DNA of 39,994 nucleotides from Bacteroidota bacterium. GTDB taxonomy: Bacteria > Bacteroidota > Bacteroidia > B-17B0 > Aurantibacillaceae. Made by a program: the position numbers and the translations under genes. A model generated the notes under the pieces. The model saw only the letters and a program-made list of their open reading frames with translations. It was not told the origin of the DNA and ran no database searches. Positions 16,581 through 25,989 of the stretch are shown here, in pieces. Where the stretch lies: positions 25,661-65,654 of the forward strand of contig JACDED010000007.1 of NCBI GenBank assembly GCA_013816615.1, read 5' to 3'. How positions within the stretch are numbered: the first letter of the stretch is position 1; every line of letters begins with the position of its first letter.

Positions 16581-17975
16581 TTAATCTTTAATGATCTTAA
16601 CTGTTTTGCTAAAATCTGTACCTGAAATTTTTACGAAATAAATTCCACTGTTTAAATTTTGTACGTTAACGTTGCTGGAGCGTACTCCGCTATAAACCAC
16701 TTTACCGTAAATATCAGTGATGATAACATTAAAATCGGCTGCATCGCTTTCAATTGTTAAAACATCTTTTACAGGGTTAGGATACAAACGGATCGCAGCA
16801 GCTGATACGTTGTTTTTAGCAATGCCCGTTGGTGAAGCAGAAAGTACATTTACCATTGCCATTTGCATTGAATTATTTGTTTTGAAAATATTTTGGTTGA
16901 TGCAGGTTGTTGTAGATGAACCGCATGATACACTTACAGTTAAACAGATATTATAAAAACCTGTTGCAGAATAAGTGTGTGACGGGTATAAACCTGTACT
17001 TGAAGAGTTATCGCCCCAATTCCAAACCACACTGCTTACATTTGAAGGATAAAATGGATATGCGTTCCAAACAATTGAAGGCATCATAGATGTATCTTTT
17101 GCCATATAAAAATTTGCTGTTGCAATACATGGCGCATTTGTAATATTAAATGTATGTGTTATGGAACTGCTGCAGTTTGTAGTAATTGAATCATTAATGT
17201 ATAAAGTTACAGAATAACTCCCGTTTGCATTATATGATTGTGTTGGTGGATTTGCACCAAAAAAAGTATTCGAATTTCCAAAATTCCAATATTGAAATGC
17301 AGTTGGAGATACACCTGTTGATGTATTACTGAAGTTTACTGTACCATTATTTACGGTATATGTAAAACCTGCTGTAAGTGTGCATGGCTGAACTGTTACA
17401 TTTATATTGGCCGTGTAAGATGCAAAACAAGTTACGGAATTATTAAATGCTGTAAGGGTTGCAGTGTAGTTACCTGAATTGGCATAACTATGGCTGATAG
17501 TATTAAAACTATTATTTGGAAAGTTGCTTGATGAATTGTCTCCATATTGTAAATAATACATTGTTTGAGGAATAGTTCCGGTTGATGCATTTACAAAAGT
17601 TACTAAACCACTTGGATTAACTGTAAAATTAAATCCAGCAACAACGTTACAGGCAACATTAGTAACTGTAATTACAGTACTATACGTAGCATTACAAGAT
17701 TGCAAACTATCAGATCTTTGTAATATCACAAGATAAGAGCCACTGGCAGCATACACGTGTGTTGGATTAGTTTGTGTTGAGAATTGATTATCGCCAAAGT
17801 TCCACGAATAATTAATACTTGTGCTTGTGTTAGGCTGAGAGTTGTTTGTAAAGGCTACACTTCCATTAGCGCCTACGGTGTAGCTAAAACTAGCCATACA
17901 CTGGCTTTTTGCATTACCAAATAAAAAGCAGGCAAATAGCACCGCAATGATTTTAAAACTTGTAATTTTTTTCAT
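16581..17975 (-). CDS. Secreted PKD-repeat protein with T9SS type A sorting domain
   Basis: The 464-residue protein has a signal peptide (MKKITSFKIIAVLFACFLFGNAKSQ). At least four PKD-like domains follow, each with a (Y)W-N/F-G-D/N-N core: SWNFGDNQF (about residue 52), YLQYGDNSSS (145), YWNFGNSN (230) and WNWGDNSS (318). The C-terminal ~75 residues are a typical type A sorting domain (LYPNPVKDVLTIES, ITDIYGKVVYSG, LNSGIYFVKISG, KTVKIIKD). The product should be exported by Sec, then moved across the outer membrane by the T9SS and attached or released. PKD domains suggest binding to proteins or polysaccharides; no enzyme domain is present. Confidence 0.9.
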   Translation of the reverse strand: MKKITSFKIIAVLFACFLFGNAKSQCMASFSYTVGANGSVAFTNNSQPNTSTSINYSWNFGDNQFSTQTNPTHVYAASGSYLVILQRSDSLQSCNATYSTVITVTNVACNVVAGFNFTVNPSGLVTFVNASTGTIPQTMYYLQYGDNSSSNFPNNSFNTISHSYANSGNYTATLTAFNNSVTCFASYTANINVTVQPCTLTAGFTYTVNNGTVNFSNTSTGVSPTAFQYWNFGNSNTFFGANPPTQSYNANGSYSVTLYINDSITTNCSSSITHTFNITNAPCIATANFYMAKDTSMMPSIVWNAYPFYPSNVSSVVWNWGDNSSSTGLYPSHTYSATGFYNICLTVSVSCGSSTTTCINQNIFKTNNSMQMAMVNVLSASPTGIAKNNVSAAAIRLYPNPVKDVLTIESDAADFNVIITDIYGKVVYSGVRSSNVNVQNLNSGIYFVKISGTDFSKTVKIIKD

Positions 17976-18061
17976 GATTCTTATTTTTTGAATTTATATT
18001 TTTTCTCCTATCTCACTATTACAAGAATAGATCTTTAAAGGTTGGGCGGAAAAATAATAAA

Positions 18062-20536
18062 TTAAAGACGGGTATTAATTCCTATTGTAAATCCGCTATT
18101 TACCCTATTATCAATACCATAGCCTAAAACATAATCAAATCTTAAAACGTTAAATATATTCTCAATGCCAAAATTTATCTCATAATACTGTTTTAGTTTA
18201 TTACTCATTAATAAATGTCCGCCAACAACTTCCTGTACTTTTAATTTTTTTAATACCGGTATCTTATTAATGATAAAACCATTAAAATGATGTTCGGCAT
18301 GTGCCTCGGCAAACCATTTATCGGCACTAAAAGTATAATAAGGTAGCAATCTAAAACTGCTTAAATAATCGTTGGTATTAAATAAAGTTTGATTGCCTAA
18401 AAAATATTTAAAGTCCATAAAATATAGTTTTTTTGTATTCACAAATCCGCCCCCTTTTAATCTAAATCCTAAACGGCCCAACAAGCCTAAATTTACTTCG
18501 TCATAGATCATGGCACTGGCAAGATCATAATCTGCCGTTGTATTTAAAACAGGAAAAGCTTTTTTATAACTTACACTTAAGCGGGGATATTTACTGCCTG
18601 TAACAATTTTTTGATTTGGAAGCGTATAATATTTTTGTTTAAAGCGGAAAGAGAATGTTATTTCTGCTGTAAGTGAATTATTGGTATTAAATAAAGAATC
18701 GTGTGTGCTGCCATTCCGTGGATCGTTGCTGGTAAATAATTTGCTTCTATCGTCAATAATTAAACGATCACTTGTATTTTTTAAAGGATCGCGCTCAACG
18801 TATCTCGCAATCGAAGAAAAATAAACCCCGTTAGTTAGCTCTGTAAAATAATTTGTTTCAACCCCTGTTTCTTTAAACATCTTCATATAATTCTCATTCA
18901 GGTAAAGCGAATAAAGCGAATTTACCAAAGGCGAAATAGGATCCATTTGGTTGTATTGTTCGGTAATTGATTTAAATTTAACACCAACCCGCGAGAATTT
19001 TTTTGGATTATAAAAATAATTGTAGCCAACCTCGCCCCCCCATAAATAATTACTAAAACCATAACGCACTCGTCCGTTCACACGGTGCGCCTTTAAATTC
19101 TCATATTCTTTATTTATCGAAAAATCGTAACTGATATTCACACCTTCTACGGTATTGTATTGAATACCTGCTGTTATAAGTCCCGGTGTTACAACGCTTA
19201 TCCTGTTCTTTGTTTTGCAATAAGTATAACCTAAAAAAATATTGACAGGGCGCAAACGGTTAGTTCTTCTATCCATCGAATCTTTGTAACGATCGGTATC
19301 CTGTATTTTTTCTGAGCTGTCTTTTTTTCTGTAATCTTTGTTTTCTTCTGACGTAAGCAGCACGGGCCGATTAATATTCCAATAATTCGAATCTTTTTTA
19401 TTTGCGCCATCTTCTACAACAAAAACTTCATTGCTAAAAAAATTATCTGCAAGTTTTGGCACAAGATTATAATTTTTAACGATAGCATTAAAATAACCAT
19501 CACCCGAAATGCCCAGAAAATTAAACGTAAAACTAAAATTGTGGTTCACCGGCATCCAAATGCTATCGCCGGCAACAGGGGCAAATAATTGTTTAATTGA
19601 AAGTGTATCTACAAATTTTATTTTATTTTCTTTATTTAATTTAAGATCAATGCCGGTTAAACGCCACGAATTTTCCTGTATATAAATGATACCCGAAAAG
19701 CAGGGATCTGTTTTACGTTTAGGAATAACAGCAATTTTATTAAATGTTTTTCCATCTTCAATAATAGTTCCAAGCAATCTGAATTTGTAATAGATAAAGG
19801 CGTTCTTGTTTAATGGTGAAACCAATGGCCTGTCGCTCAAACCTCGTATCGGTACAAGATTCTCGTAAAAATTAAATTTTATCTGGCTTAGCTGATTAAA
19901 GCTAAAACTTTTGCTTTCGCCGCTCACGCGACTACTAAACATGATCTCTTTTTGTTTATTGGGCTTTTTAAAATAATAATTGCTTTCGCTTTCACTCAAA
20001 TAAATAACACCATATAATGTGGAGTCTATTTTTTCTCCGCTCATCATTTTTACTAATTTTTTAAATTTTTCGGGAATGTTGGTAAGGCGTTGCAATCCTT
20101 TTATGTAAGATTGACAAGAATATTCATTTACTTCGTTCGAAAATTGTTTTCGTTTTTTAATGGCCTTTCGCATGATAGGATAGGCGGGATCTTCACCAGC
20201 CTTTACAACAATTTCCTCTAAAGCAATACCATCAGATTTTAAATTGATATTAAGCGTTTTATTTTCTTTAAGATCAATTTCTTTTTCCTGTTTTGAATAA
20301 CCTACATATTGAAATACAATAATATGTTTTCCGGGATCTAATTTTAAGGAATAGCTTCCTTCATCATTACTGTTAACACCTTTGGTTGTGCCTTTTAAAT
20401 AAATGGTTGCAAAAGGCAGACTTTCACCATTGCCGGTAATTTTTCCGGAAAGAATAAATTGTTGCGAAAAAAAATGCTGAACAAAAAAAGATAAAATAAA
20501 TGTGAAGAGTAATTTATGACCTTTTGATCTGAACAT
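18062..20536 (-). CDS. DUF5686 outer-membrane protein with carboxypeptidase-regulatory-like N-terminal domain
   Basis: This 824-residue protein has a signal peptide (about residues 1-25). A CarboxypepD_reg-like domain (about residues 26-115) contains LSGKITGNGESLPFATIYLKGTTKG, NDEGSYSLKL and IVFQYVGYSKQE; then EIVVKAGEDPAYPIMRKAIKKRK leads into the DUF5686 region. The second half has alternating amphipathic strands (YNTVEGVNISYDFS, RVRYGFSNYLWGGEVGYNY) and ends in GFTIGINTRL with a terminal hydrophobic strand, as in outer-membrane beta-barrels. It resembles the transported-substrate end of TonB-dependent systems but is not a SusC. The DUF4159 gene ends 3 bp upstream, so the two form an operon. 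The role is unknown. Confidence 0.88.
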   Translation of the reverse strand: MFRSKGHKLLFTFILSFFVQHFFSQQFILSGKITGNGESLPFATIYLKGTTKGVNSNDEGSYSLKLDPGKHIIVFQYVGYSKQEKEIDLKENKTLNINLKSDGIALEEIVVKAGEDPAYPIMRKAIKKRKQFSNEVNEYSCQSYIKGLQRLTNIPEKFKKLVKMMSGEKIDSTLYGVIYLSESESNYYFKKPNKQKEIMFSSRVSGESKSFSFNQLSQIKFNFYENLVPIRGLSDRPLVSPLNKNAFIYYKFRLLGTIIEDGKTFNKIAVIPKRKTDPCFSGIIYIQENSWRLTGIDLKLNKENKIKFVDTLSIKQLFAPVAGDSIWMPVNHNFSFTFNFLGISGDGYFNAIVKNYNLVPKLADNFFSNEVFVVEDGANKKDSNYWNINRPVLLTSEENKDYRKKDSSEKIQDTDRYKDSMDRRTNRLRPVNIFLGYTYCKTKNRISVVTPGLITAGIQYNTVEGVNISYDFSINKEYENLKAHRVNGRVRYGFSNYLWGGEVGYNYFYNPKKFSRVGVKFKSITEQYNQMDPISPLVNSLYSLYLNENYMKMFKETGVETNYFTELTNGVYFSSIARYVERDPLKNTSDRLIIDDRSKLFTSNDPRNGSTHDSLFNTNNSLTAEITFSFRFKQKYYTLPNQKIVTGSKYPRLSVSYKKAFPVLNTTADYDLASAMIYDEVNLGLLGRLGFRLKGGGFVNTKKLYFMDFKYFLGNQTLFNTNDYLSSFRLLPYYTFSADKWFAEAHAEHHFNGFIINKIPVLKKLKVQEVVGGHLLMSNKLKQYYEINFGIENIFNVLRFDYVLGYGIDNRVNSGFTIGINTRL

Positions 20537-20539
20537 GAA

Positions 20540-21247
20540 TTATTTTTTGTCAAAACCCATAAAGGCGTATGAGATCAAATTGGCGCCCATCTTTAAAGCT
20601 TTTGTTCTTGCTTCTTCGCTGTCTTTGTGTATTTCAGGGCTTTCCCAGCCATCACCAAGATCACATTCAAAATCATAAAAACAAACCAATCTGCCTTTAT
20701 AAATTAAACCGTACCCTTTTGGTGAACCGTTATCATGTTCATGAATTTTTGGAAGGCCTGTTGCGAAATCAAATTTTTGATGATACACCGGATGATCAAA
20801 AGGTAATTCAATAAGATCCAGTTCAGGAAAAACTTTTTTTAATTGTGTCCTTATAAATTTATCCATGCCATAATTATCGCTCACGTGTAAAAAGCCGCCA
20901 GCAATTAAATAGTTCCTTAAATTTTCTGCTTCCTGGTTAGAGAAAATAACATTGCCATGACCTGTCATGTGTATAAAAGGATAATTATACATCTCAACAC
21001 TGCCCGCATCTACTGTGGCTTGTTCAGGATTAATGCTTGTTTTAATATTATCATTACAAAATTTAATAAGATTAGGTAATGATGTTTCAAGATTGGCATA
21101 CCAGTCGCCACCACCATTATATTTTAAAACCGCAATTTGAAAGCTATAAGGTGGAATTGTATAATAGTCACCATATTTTAAGGCAGCTCGCCCTTCAATA
21201 AAAAAGAAAAGACTACTAAGAACAATTATTTTTTTTAAAAAGTGCAT
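20540..21247 (-). CDS. DUF4159 domain protein, exported
   Basis: The 235-residue product has an N-terminal signal (MHFLKKIIVLSSLFFFIEGRA). The remainder fits DUF4159: AVLKYNGGGDWYANLETSLPNL, YPFIHMTGHGNVIFSNQE, LRNYLIAGGFLHVSDN and YDFECDLGDGWE. The domain has a glutamine-amidotransferase-like fold (flavodoxin-like, Rossmannoid) without the catalytic residues and is common in Bacteroidota and Myxococcota; the function is not established. It is translated just before the DUF5686 protein (3-bp gap), which suggests that both act at the envelope together. Confidence 0.88.
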   Translation of the reverse strand: MHFLKKIIVLSSLFFFIEGRAALKYGDYYTIPPYSFQIAVLKYNGGGDWYANLETSLPNLIKFCNDNIKTSINPEQATVDAGSVEMYNYPFIHMTGHGNVIFSNQEAENLRNYLIAGGFLHVSDNYGMDKFIRTQLKKVFPELDLIELPFDHPVYHQKFDFATGLPKIHEHDNGSPKGYGLIYKGRLVCFYDFECDLGDGWESPEIHKDSEEARTKALKMGANLISYAFMGFDKK

Positions 21248-21617
21248 TTAAAATTGTAGAATTTAAGAGAACAAATTAGCAAAAATTAGTGGATTATGTT
21301 TAATAAAATATCTTAAAAAAAATCACAAAGTATCATAGTTTTATTTTTAGGGCGTGCCCCGAAAGTTTCCAAAAAATATAAATTATTTGGGCGTGTCCCT
21401 GCGGCCGGGCTTTTCACTTCAAGTCCTCGTTTCGCTAGCGTTTCACTGTGGGCTTTCCGTTACAATCCCTAACGCACATTACGTATGCGTGAGGGATAGA
21501 GCCATTGTTTGAGCTCTTTTTTGAAAAAAAAGCGAGTGGCCCTTCGTTAAGCTCAGGATAAACTTCAGCCCGACCCGAAGGGACACGCCCAAAATATTAT
21601 TAAAATGTTTTATGAGA
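21248..21617. other. Non-coding stretch carrying a repeat element
   Basis: No credible gene lies here. The right 60% is the 208-bp element with terminal inverted repeats described separately. Just left of it, 21350-21371 holds a second GGGCGTGCCCC motif, a partial relative of the element's end. Confidence 0.6.
21386..21593. repeat. 208-bp GGGCGTG element with perfect terminal inverted repeats
   Basis: The ends are TTTGGGCGTGTCCCT (21386-21400) and its exact complement (21579-21593). The inside is more GC-rich than its surroundings, codes for nothing long, and has an internal hairpin around 21465-21496 (CCCTAACGC with GCGTGAGGG). It looks like a non-autonomous dispersed repeat (MITE-like). 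I recall similar GGGCGTG repeats in other Bacteroidota, but cannot verify copy number here. Confidence 0.6.
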
Positions 21618-22445
21618 TTAAGTACCTACGTTTTTATAAAACTCTACCAATTCTATTGCCTGCTTAGCTTCTGTAACATCGTGTACCCTTAGCATTGAAG
21701 CGCCATTTAATAAGGCAATCGTATTTAAAACGGTAGTGCCGTTTAAGGAAGTAACGGGATTGGTGCCAATTACTTTATTGATCATACCCTTGCGCGACAT
21801 ACCAGCAAGCACGGGCAGGCCAGTAAATTCGCGCAGATCTTTTAATAAAGTGTAATTGTGTTCGGTTGTTTTTCCAAAACCAAAACCGGGATCTAAAATT
21901 ATTTTTTTAAAATTTAAACTGTTTAATTTTTCTACTTTTTTAAAAAAATCTTCTTTCACTTCCTTTACTACGTCTGTATAGAATGGGTTTTGCTGCATGG
22001 TTTGCGGTGTGCCTTGTATATGCATTAAAACATATGGAAGATCTAAATTTGCAATGGTTTCAAACATAGCAGCATCAAGGTTTCCGCCACTAATATCATT
22101 AATGATATCTGCGCCTTCTAAGGCACTTTTTTTGGCGATAGAGGCGTAAAATGTATCTACACTAATAAAAACAGTTGGAAATTTTTTGCGGATCTGGGGC
22201 AGGTATTGTTCTAAACGTTCCCATTCTTCTTTCTCGCCAATGTCTTTAGCATTAGGCCTTGATGAGGCTGCGCCAATATCAATAATATCAGCTCCCTGGC
22301 TTATTTTCTCTTCTATATCACGTAAAACATCATTTTCATTGCTGTATTTTCCGCCGTCGTAAAAGCTATCGGGCGTTATATTCACAATAGCCATTATTAA
22401 TGGTTTAATAAATGTTAATGTTTTGCCGTTACAGGTGTATTCCAT
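21618..22445 (-). CDS. folP: Dihydropteroate synthase
   Basis: It joins p-aminobenzoate to the pterin pyrophosphate to make dihydropteroate (folate synthesis; sulfonamide target). The 275-residue TIM-barrel carries the two family signatures: IMAIVNITPDSFYDGGKY (loop 1) and DIIDIGAASSRPNA (loop 2). Further in come DIINDISGG, VLMHIQGTPQTMQ, KIILDPGFGFGKTTEHN, and MSRKGMI with the catalytic lysine and serine. The divergent DUF1599 gene starts 37 bp away; the folP/DUF1599/BT_3928 arrangement is common in this phylum. Confidence 0.96.
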   Translation of the reverse strand: MEYTCNGKTLTFIKPLIMAIVNITPDSFYDGGKYSNENDVLRDIEEKISQGADIIDIGAASSRPNAKDIGEKEEWERLEQYLPQIRKKFPTVFISVDTFYASIAKKSALEGADIINDISGGNLDAAMFETIANLDLPYVLMHIQGTPQTMQQNPFYTDVVKEVKEDFFKKVEKLNSLNFKKIILDPGFGFGKTTEHNYTLLKDLREFTGLPVLAGMSRKGMINKVIGTNPVTSLNGTTVLNTIALLNGASMLRVHDVTEAKQAIELVEFYKNVGT

Positions 22446-22482
22446 TGGGTAAATTTCGTTATTTTTAGTCCTCGTTACAAAT

Positions 22483-23022
22483 ATGCAAACTACATCTCAA
22501 CAATACGACGCGGCCATTTCTCAATGCAAAGATATCTTTTTAAAGAAGATGAAAGATTATGGTACTGCCTGGCGTAATTTAAGACCAACTTCTTTAACCG
22601 ACCAGATCTTTATTAAGGCCCAACGCATAAAAAGTATTGAAGAAAAAGGCACTCAAAAAATAATGGATGATATTAAAGGCGAATATATTGGCATTATTAA
22701 TTATTGCATCATTGCCCTTATTCAGCTTGAGCTAATAAATGATGATCGTGTAGATCTTCCTTATGATGAAGTAGCTAATCTTTATATTAAATACGCCGAT
22801 CAAACCAAACAATTAATGGAAGATAAGAACCATGATTATGGTGAGGCGTGGCGCGATATGCGTTTAAGTTCATTAACTGATCTTATTTTAATGAAAGTTT
22901 TCAGGGTAAAACAAATTGAGGATAATAAAGGCAAAACTATTATTAGCGAAGGTGTAGATGCCAATTATATGGATATGATCAATTATTCGGTTTTCTCGCT
23001 TATTAAGATGACAAAACAATAG
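22483..23022 (+). CDS. DUF1599 protein (two tandem copies of the domain)
   Basis: This 179-residue cytosolic protein consists of two tandem repeats of the same unit. The first contains KDYGTAWRNLRPTSLTDQI and the second DYGEAWRDMRLSSLTDLIL, each followed by an R-IKSIEE/VKQIED helix and an INY helix. DUF1599 has been described as a nucleotide-modification-associated domain (Nmad1); this conserved stand-alone form in Bacteroidota has no proven activity. It is divergent from folP and is followed by the BT_3928-type gene after 69 bp. Confidence 0.88.
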   Translation: MQTTSQQYDAAISQCKDIFLKKMKDYGTAWRNLRPTSLTDQIFIKAQRIKSIEEKGTQKIMDDIKGEYIGIINYCIIALIQLELINDDRVDLPYDEVANLYIKYADQTKQLMEDKNHDYGEAWRDMRLSSLTDLILMKVFRVKQIEDNKGKTIISEGVDANYMDMINYSVFSLIKMTKQ

Positions 23023-23091
23023 TTAATTTTTTTTAATTTAACCTTTAATGACCATATTACTAATTAACTTTAAAGAATAAGATCTTAAAAC

Positions 23092-24411
23092 ATGAAAAAA
23101 TTTTTAGCCTCTAATGCGTTTCGTTTTATTTGGTCGGTTGGCCTTGCGGCGCTTATTTATATTATTATACCACCATGTTTTAGTAAAACTACGGTTGCAA
23201 TTTTATTAGCAATTGAATTGATACTTATTAATGGTGCTTCATTTATTGCAAAAATTCCGATGATAACGCATATTGCGCGCGTGCTGGTTGGAGGTTTGTT
23301 TATTTTTTCAGGCTTTATTAAAGCAAATGATCCTTTAGGATTTTCATATAAGCTAAAGGAATATTTTGAAGTATTTCAAAACGATACAGGTTTATCTTTA
23401 TTTGAAGGCTTTGCACACATTGCATTACCATTAGCAATTATTATTTGTGCCAGCGAAATTATTTTAGGCGTAATGTTATTGATTGGTTATAGAACAAAAT
23501 TAACTTTATGGTTATTATTTGCGCAAATAGCTTTTTTCACTTTCTTAACTTTTTATTCTGCCTGTTATAATAAAGTTACACATTGCGGTTGCTTTGGTGA
23601 TTTCTTAAAACTAAAACCATGGGAAAGTTTCTGGAAAGACATTGCATTATTGATCCTCATCACCGTTTTATTTGCGGGCAAAGATAATATCCGCGAACTA
23701 TTTTCGCCAATGATCTTAAGCACCGTCGTTTTATTAGGTGTAGTTTTCTCAATTGGTTTTCCTATTTATGCTTACCGTAATTTACCGCCGTTGGATTTCA
23801 GGGCTTATGCTCCGGGAATGAACATTAAAGATAATATGAAAGCAGGAGCGGATTATCAACCCGCCAAGTATGAAACCCGGTTTAAATATGAAAATTTAAA
23901 AGATCATACAGTAAAAGAATTCGATCTTAAAAGTTATCCCTGGCAGGATACTGTTACCTGGAAATGGGTTTCTACTGATAATGCAGAGGTTCAGGCTGCT
24001 ATTAATCCGCCAAAAATAACTGATTTTACAGTTAATAATTTAGATGGTGTACCAATTACAGATTCTGTTTTAAATAATAAGAATTATAGTTTCTGGTTAA
24101 TTGTTTACGATCTGAAGGAAACTGAGAACGATCCAACTTTAATGGCCAAGATCAATGATTTTTATAAATTATCCATGTTGGATAAACATAATTTTATTGC
24201 TTTCACAGCCAGTGGTCTGGCAGATATTGATAAATTTAAACACGAACACAATGCATTATACGATTTTGCAATGGTAGATGGCATCGTTTTAAAAACAATG
24301 ATCCGTAGTAACCCCGGTTTAATGTTGGTAAAAGATGGAACAGTTATTATGAACTGGCATCACAATAACTTCCCGGGATATAGCGATGTGAAACAAAAAT
24401 TTATGAAATAG
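23092..24411 (+). CDS. BT_3928-type membrane protein (DoxX-like plus thioredoxin-like)
   Basis: The 439-residue protein starts with a DoxX/MauE-like membrane part (about residues 1-225, seven or so helices). This holds the family segment RVLVGGLFIFSGFIKANDPLGFSYKLKEYFE and the motif THCGCFGDFLKL. The part after the last helix (about residues 235-439) is soluble and thioredoxin-like in its C-terminal third (NKNYSFWLIVYDLKETENDP, NPGLMLVKDGTVIMNWHHNNFP), but without a CXXC pair. The CGCFGD motif in the membrane part is shared with methylamine-utilisation MauE and may carry redox cysteines. The context after DUF1599 is conserved in Bacteroidota. A terminator follows. Confidence 0.9.
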   Translation: MKKFLASNAFRFIWSVGLAALIYIIIPPCFSKTTVAILLAIELILINGASFIAKIPMITHIARVLVGGLFIFSGFIKANDPLGFSYKLKEYFEVFQNDTGLSLFEGFAHIALPLAIIICASEIILGVMLLIGYRTKLTLWLLFAQIAFFTFLTFYSACYNKVTHCGCFGDFLKLKPWESFWKDIALLILITVLFAGKDNIRELFSPMILSTVVLLGVVFSIGFPIYAYRNLPPLDFRAYAPGMNIKDNMKAGADYQPAKYETRFKYENLKDHTVKEFDLKSYPWQDTVTWKWVSTDNAEVQAAINPPKITDFTVNNLDGVPITDSVLNNKNYSFWLIVYDLKETENDPTLMAKINDFYKLSMLDKHNFIAFTASGLADIDKFKHEHNALYDFAMVDGIVLKTMIRSNPGLMLVKDGTVIMNWHHNNFPGYSDVKQKFMK

Positions 24412-24456
24412 GCTAAGAGTTAAAAGTTTGAAAGTTTAGAAAGAATGAATTTATTG

Positions 24457-24490
24457 AAAACCCTTTCATATTTTACTGGAAGGGTTTTTT
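24457..24490 (+). terminator. Intrinsic terminator, 7 bp before the next start codon
   Basis: AAAACCCTT (24457-24465) pairs with AAGGGTTTT (24480-24488) around a 14-nt loop, followed by a U-run to 24490. The next gene's ATG is at 24498. Confidence 0.8.
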
Positions 24491-24497
24491 ATTAAAA

Positions 24498-24977
24498 ATG
24501 AAAGCGGCGGGCATAAGCGATATTAAAAAAGAACTGGAACATCTTTCAGCAAAAGATCTGATGGATCTATGTATCTCTCTTGCCAAATATAAAAAAGATA
24601 ATAAAGAGTATTTAGGCTATCTGCTTTTTGAAGCGCATAATAAAACTCAATTTATTAAAGAAGTAAAAGAAGAACTGGATACACATTTTGAAGCGCTTAA
24701 ATCACAATCTAATTTATATTACGTTAAAAAAAGCCTGCGTAAGATCTTACGCATAATTTCAAAGTATGCCAAATACACCGATGATAAAGGGCTTAATGCA
24801 GAATTATATATCTATTTTTGTTTGAAGCTTAAAAACTCCGGTATTCCTTATCATAAAAGCCAGATGATCGTTAATATTATGGAGGGAACAGTAAAAAAGA
24901 TCAATACATTAATTTCTACTTTACATCCCGATCTTCAAAATGATTTTTTAATTGATCTTGAAAAAATAGTCCATTAA
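24498..24977 (+). CDS. Conserved-looking helical protein, unknown
   Basis: This 159-residue cytosolic protein is predicted almost entirely helical and rich in Lys/Glu/Leu. I do not recognise a domain; the central segment KKSLRKILRIISKYAKYTDDKG with ELYIYFCLKLK is reminiscent of a hypothetical protein I associate with Bacteroidota. It is directly fused in expression to the DUF3820 gene, whose ATG begins at the base after its TAA. Its start lies just after a terminator hairpin (see findings), so its transcript source is unclear. Confidence 0.75.
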   Translation: MKAAGISDIKKELEHLSAKDLMDLCISLAKYKKDNKEYLGYLLFEAHNKTQFIKEVKEELDTHFEALKSQSNLYYVKKSLRKILRIISKYAKYTDDKGLNAELYIYFCLKLKNSGIPYHKSQMIVNIMEGTVKKINTLISTLHPDLQNDFLIDLEKIVH

Positions 24978-25214
24978 ATGTTAGATCAACCCAACCCGCA
25001 ACTATTAATAGACCTGATTAAAATGCCTATGCCTTATGGCCGTTACAAAGGTGTTATACTTTATAAATTGCCTGTGTCGTACTTGGAATGGTTTAACCGC
25101 AAGGGTTTTCCTGAAGGTAAGTTAGGCATGTTATTGCAAACACTTTACGAGATCAAGCTGAACGGTTTAGAGTTTTTGTTTGAGAGAATAAAAAAAGAAG
25201 CAGGATTATATTAA
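24978..25214 (+). CDS. DUF3820 family small protein
   Basis: This 78-residue protein carries the DUF3820 signature MPFG-type core MPMPYGRYKG followed by ILYKLPVSYLEWFNRKGFP. The domain is small, cytosolic and sometimes described as a putative quorum-sensing-regulated virulence factor; a nuclease-associated role has been suggested because it also occurs in exonuclease-linked proteins. The function is not known here. The ATG follows the upstream stop codon immediately (0 bp), so translational coupling is likely. Confidence 0.85.
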   Translation: MLDQPNPQLLIDLIKMPMPYGRYKGVILYKLPVSYLEWFNRKGFPEGKLGMLLQTLYEIKLNGLEFLFERIKKEAGLY

Positions 25215-25289
25215 GTGAAATTATTTTTAACTTAGTGTTTCTTTCCCGATAAACTTTTGCTAATTATCTACCATAAATTTATATTTTGA

Positions 25290-25757
25290 ATGCAAAAAAC
25301 TATGAAAAACATCTTAATTCTTTTTTCAGCAATATTATTTGCCAAACAAATTCAGGCACAATCGGGCAAACCTGTTTACGATTCTGTATTAGCCAAAAAA
25401 TTAGGCGGCGATGATTACGGTATGAAAAGTTATGTAATGGTTTTATTAAAAACCGGAACATATAAAGCAAAGACCAATGGCGAGTCTGATTCTCTTTTCA
25501 GAGGGCATATGGATAATATTATTAAACTTGCAAACGAAGGTAAGCTGGCCCTTGCAGGACCATTTGGTAAAAATGACCTGTACCGCGGTGTATTTATATT
25601 TAATGTAAAAACCATTGAAGAAGCCAAAGAATTAACCTCTAAAGACCCCGCGATTAAAATTAATTTATTTGCCGTTGATTATTTACCATGGTATGGCTCT
25701 GCAGCAGTAACAGAGATCAACAGCATTCATAAAACGATTGAGAAGAAAACGCATTAG
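25290..25757 (+). CDS. Exported YciI-like protein
   Basis: The 155-residue product has a signal peptide (from Met5: MKNILILFSAILFAKQIQAQ; the first ATG at 25290 adds four residues). The mature part is a YciI/YCII-related ferredoxin-like domain: YVMVLLKTG, HMDNIIKLANEGKLALAGPFG, YRGVFIFNVKTIEEAKELTSKDPAIK and FAVDYLPWYG. Most YciI proteins are cytosolic, so the secreted form is a Bacteroidota variant. No enzyme activity can be assigned. A terminator with a GNRA tetraloop follows. Confidence 0.88.
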   Translation: MQKTMKNILILFSAILFAKQIQAQSGKPVYDSVLAKKLGGDDYGMKSYVMVLLKTGTYKAKTNGESDSLFRGHMDNIIKLANEGKLALAGPFGKNDLYRGVFIFNVKTIEEAKELTSKDPAIKINLFAVDYLPWYGSAAVTEINSIHKTIEKKTH

Positions 25758-25784
25758 TTTCTTTTAGTATTATTTCCGTTTTAC

Positions 25785-25819
25785 AAGGCCTTTATTTTGC
25801 AAAAAATAAGGGCTTTTTT
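25785..25819 (+). terminator. Intrinsic terminator with GCAA tetraloop
   Basis: A 14-bp stem with two G-U pairs (25785-25798 with 25803-25816) closes a GCAA loop, followed by a U-run to 25819. Confidence 0.8.
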
Positions 25820-25989
25820 CATGGTTTTGCAAAAAATGCAAATTAATCAGGTTTAAAAATCATAAAACACCATATTCTATAAAATTCGAAAAGTAAGTAA
25901 AATCCCTTTTGTTAGTCCGTAAGTTTTCGTGCGTGTGTTGCACCACCTTTGTCGTATAAATTATAAAATAACCTAAAAACAAACACAAG

